A stretch of 9,866 nt of DNA. Source: Clostridia bacterium (GTDB lineage: Bacteria; Bacillota; Clostridia; UMGS1810). A program made the position numbers and the translations under genes. Of the stretch, positions 7,637-9,866 are shown in pieces; position 1 is the first letter of the stretch; every line of letters starts with the position of its first letter. The stretch spans positions 1-9,866 of the forward strand of contig JAGBXL010000111.1 of NCBI GenBank assembly GCA_017629325.1, written 5' to 3'. Below the pieces are notes generated by a model. The model had not been told where the DNA came from. It made no database searches and saw only the letters and a list, made by a program, of their open reading frames with translations.

Positions 7637-9706
7637 ATGAATCCTTTAAACGTAGAAAACATAAAATATTTAAATTCGCCTATCACAGTTCTCAAGGGAA
7701 TAGGCCCTAAAAAAGCCTTGCTTTTTAACAGGCTTGGAATATATACAGTTCTTGACCTTTTATATTTTCTGCCAAGAAAATATGAGGATAGAAGAACAAT
7801 AAAGAAAATATCACAGTGCTCACCAGGTGAGGTGTGCTGCATTAAAATTGTTCCAACAAGGCAAATAATAGAAAGAAGAATTAAACAAAAACTTTCTTTG
7901 TTTTTGCTTTATGGAACAGATGGTGAAGAAAGCATAACAATTAAATGGTTTTCTGCTCCCTTTGCCAAGCCAAAAATAAAATCCAGAATGGAATATATTG
8001 TATTTGGAAAAATGATAGGCACAAAAACAGGAAAAGAGTTTGAATTACGGTGCATTGAGCCTGCCGATGATATGAAAAATACCGGGGCAATTATTCCATT
8101 ATATCCGTCAACAAGCGGTCTTACATCAAAAACAATAGCAGATGCAGTTGAAACAGCATATCTTTCAAATCCTATTCTTTTAGAATGTATTCCCAAAAAT
8201 ATTGTTGATGATTTTAAACTTTTTGAGATCAATTCTGCAATACATACTCTTCATAAACCAAAAGATTTTATATCGCTTGAAACTTCAAGACGACGCTTAG
8301 CCTTTGAAGAACTTTTTGTTTTGCAGCTTGCTCTTTTTAGACTTAAAAATATGCGAAAAGTTAAATTTGCAAATGTTATAAACACAACAGATAAAATAAG
8401 GGAATTTGCATCATTTTTGCCCTTTGAACTTACAGACGGACAAAAGAATGCCATAAATGATATATCGGCGGATTTAAAAAGCGGCAAACCTATGAACAGA
8501 CTTATCCAGGGTGATGTTGGCTGTGGTAAAACTGCGGTTGCTTCGGCTGTTATTTACGGTGTTTGCAAAAATGGGTATCAGGCTGTCTTTATGGCACCAA
8601 CAGAAATTCTGGCACAGCAGCATTATGCCAATTTGGTTAAAATATTTGAAGGAAGGCTCAATATTGCACTTTTAACGTCTTCTGTTAAAAATAAAGCTAA
8701 AATTATTGATGAAATAAAAAACGGCGATTACGACCTTGTAATAGGCACACATGCAGTTCTTGAAGAGAAGGTTGAGTTTAATAATCTTGCTCTTTCCGTA
8801 ACAGATGAGCAGCATCGCTTTGGCGTTAATCAAAGAGCAGTTCTTAATTCCAAGGGTGAAAATGTTCATGTTCTTGTTATGAGTGCAACTCCTATTCCAC
8901 GCACGCTTTCTCTTATTTTATATGGTGATGTTGATGTTTCTGTTATAAAAACTAAACCATTTGGAAGGCAAAAAACAGATACATTTCATATTAATTCAAA
9001 AATCCGTGAAAGAGCCTACGGCTTTTTGAGAAAAGAAATAGAAAAAGGCAGGCAATGCTATGTTGTTTGTCCTCTTGTAGAAGAATCAGAAAATTTTGAT
9101 GCAGCATCTGTAAATGAAATTTACGAGGAGATAACATCTAAATTCTTAAAAGGTCTAAAAGTATCTGTTGTTCACGGAAAGATGAAACCAAGTGAAAAAG
9201 ACGAAATTATGGCTAAATTCAAAAACGGCGAAACCGATGTTTTGGTTTCTACAACGGTTATAGAGGTTGGTGTTGATGTTTCCAATGCAACAGTTATGCT
9301 TATAGAAAATGCCGAGAGGTTCGGTCTTTCGCAGCTTCACCAGTTAAGAGGAAGGGTAGGACGCGGAAGTGAAAAATCATATTGTATTCTTGTGAGTGAT
9401 TGCAACAATGAAAACAGTGAAAAAAGAATGAAAATAATGACTCAAATCGACGATGGATTTGAAATTTCATCTAAAGACCTTGAACTTAGAGGAAGCGGAG
9501 AATTTTTCGGCACAAGGCAGCACGGACTTCCCGAACTTAAGGTTGCAAATCTTTTTTCAGATATAGACATTTTAAAAGAAGCACAGAAGGCTGCAACAAA
9601 TGCAATTGAAACCGATCCGCAGCTTAAAGAAGATAAATGGGTGTTTATAAAAAGCAGAATTGACACACTTTTTGAAAGGCTCGAAAACGATAATATATTT
9701 AATTAA
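7637..9706 (+). CDS. recG: ATP-dependent DNA helicase RecG
   Basis: 689 residues, the usual RecG length. It remodels stalled replication forks and migrates Holliday junctions. The N-terminal wedge region begins with a helix-hairpin-like LKGIGPKKALLFNRLGI, followed by FLPRKYEDRR and an OB-fold. Helicase motifs follow: Walker A GDVGCGKT (292-299), APTEILAQQH, motif II DEQHRFG (390-396), motif III SATPIPRT (416-423), VIEVGVDV (541-548) and QLRGRVGRG (569-577). The C-terminal GSGEFFGTRQHGLPE is the RecG TRG-type region. All key residues are intact. ATG at 7637 is chosen because AGAAAGG (7622-7628) lies 8 bases upstream; the frame could open earlier only at a TTG inside the terminator T tract. In Bacillus recG is also near yloV, although sdaAB/sdaAA, as I recall, lie between them; they are absent here. 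Confidence 0.97.
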   Translation: MNPLNVENIKYLNSPITVLKGIGPKKALLFNRLGIYTVLDLLYFLPRKYEDRRTIKKISQCSPGEVCCIKIVPTRQIIERRIKQKLSLFLLYGTDGEESITIKWFSAPFAKPKIKSRMEYIVFGKMIGTKTGKEFELRCIEPADDMKNTGAIIPLYPSTSGLTSKTIADAVETAYLSNPILLECIPKNIVDDFKLFEINSAIHTLHKPKDFISLETSRRRLAFEELFVLQLALFRLKNMRKVKFANVINTTDKIREFASFLPFELTDGQKNAINDISADLKSGKPMNRLIQGDVGCGKTAVASAVIYGVCKNGYQAVFMAPTEILAQQHYANLVKIFEGRLNIALLTSSVKNKAKIIDEIKNGDYDLVIGTHAVLEEKVEFNNLALSVTDEQHRFGVNQRAVLNSKGENVHVLVMSATPIPRTLSLILYGDVDVSVIKTKPFGRQKTDTFHINSKIRERAYGFLRKEIEKGRQCYVVCPLVEESENFDAASVNEIYEEITSKFLKGLKVSVVHGKMKPSEKDEIMAKFKNGETDVLVSTTVIEVGVDVSNATVMLIENAERFGLSQLHQLRGRVGRGSEKSYCILVSDCNNENSEKRMKIMTQIDDGFEISSKDLELRGSGEFFGTRQHGLPELKVANLFSDIDILKEAQKAATNAIETDPQLKEDKWVFIKSRIDTLFERLENDNIFN

Positions 9707-9749
9707 TGGCTTCTTATATTACAGTATTGTTAATATTTAAAAAAAATGT

Positions 9750-9777
9750 TTGACTTTACAATATATTGTGGTATGAT
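9750..9777 (+). promoter_or_regulatory. Promoter of prfA
   Basis: TTGACT (9750-9755), 16 bases, TATGAT (9772-9777), with TG at 9769-9770 as extended -10. The predicted start is near 9784, leaving a leader of about 24 bases. An A-tract (9739-9746) just upstream of the -35 could act as an UP-type element. The rest of the gap after recG (9707-9749) holds only AT-rich sequence. Confidence 0.78.
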
Positions 9778-9807
9778 AAATAATAAAACTATATTTAGAG
9801 GTGTAAT

Positions 9808-9866
9808 ATGTTTGACAAATTATCTTTTATAGAAGATCGTTTTGCCGAACTTGAGCATAAAATATC
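9808..9866 (+). CDS. prfA: Peptide chain release factor 1, N-terminal fragment (continues beyond window)
   Basis: Only 19 full codons are visible: MFDKLSFIEDRFAELEHKI. This closely matches the conserved first helix of bacterial RF1, which terminates translation at UAA and UAG. The ATG at 9808 is preceded by AGAGGTG (9797-9803) and a strong promoter. RF2 lacks this particular opening. The catalytic GGQ and codon-recognition PxT motifs lie outside the window, so the call rests on the N-terminus alone. Confidence 0.8.
   Translation, partial: MFDKLSFIEDRFAELEHKI

Noticed and set aside
9716..9736. Hairpin ATATTA-9-TAATAT after recG as a terminator
   Set aside because: A six-pair stem of only A and T with a nine-base loop and an A tract rather than a T tract after it would be too weak to terminate transcription.
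1..9866. CRISPR arrays, tRNA/rRNA genes, insertion sequences, attachment sites, riboswitches
   Set aside because: I saw no direct-repeat arrays, cloverleaf, transposase motifs or terminal inverted repeats, and the leaders (about 24-40 bases) are too short for known riboswitches.

Overview
The window is AT-rich chromosomal DNA. It encodes typical Firmicutes housekeeping genes, with consensus sigma-A-type promoters, strong AGGAGG-like ribosome binding sites and some GTG/TTG starts. The YhaO/YhaN pair, an Asp23/YloU-DhaL/FakA pair, recG and prfA point to a low-GC Gram-positive, most likely a class Clostridia bacterium. I cannot name a species. There is no sign of phage, transposon, CRISPR or RNA genes.

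Left part (1-2320, minus strand): one uninterrupted reading frame of at least 773 codons that leaves the window before its stop. It joins a sugar-phosphate isomerase/epimerase-like TIM barrel (about residues 1-255) to an ACSF2-like AMP-forming acyl-CoA synthetase (about residue 290 onward). This fusion is the most unusual object here. Its promoter is a perfect TTGACA-17-TATAAT with an extended -10, and a 7-bp inverted repeat covers the -10 and transcription start, so a repressor-type operator is likely.

Middle and right (2414-9706, plus strand): a divergent promoter drives a tightly packed run of five genes. These are a YhaO-like (SbcD-type) metallophosphoesterase, a YhaN-like (SbcC/Rad50-type) ATPase with two membrane helices where the hook would be, a YloU/Asp23 protein, the fatty acid kinase FakA (YloV), and the RecG helicase. 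Gaps are 22, 6, 5 and 51 bases. The last gap holds a terminator-like hairpin that could lower recG expression relative to the genes before it. The run mixes DNA-end processing and branch-migration genes (yhaO, yhaN, recG) with a cell-envelope/fatty-acid pair (yloU, fakA).

Right edge (9750-9866): a separate promoter and the first 19 codons of prfA (peptide chain release factor 1). The 101-base gap after recG has no convincing terminator.
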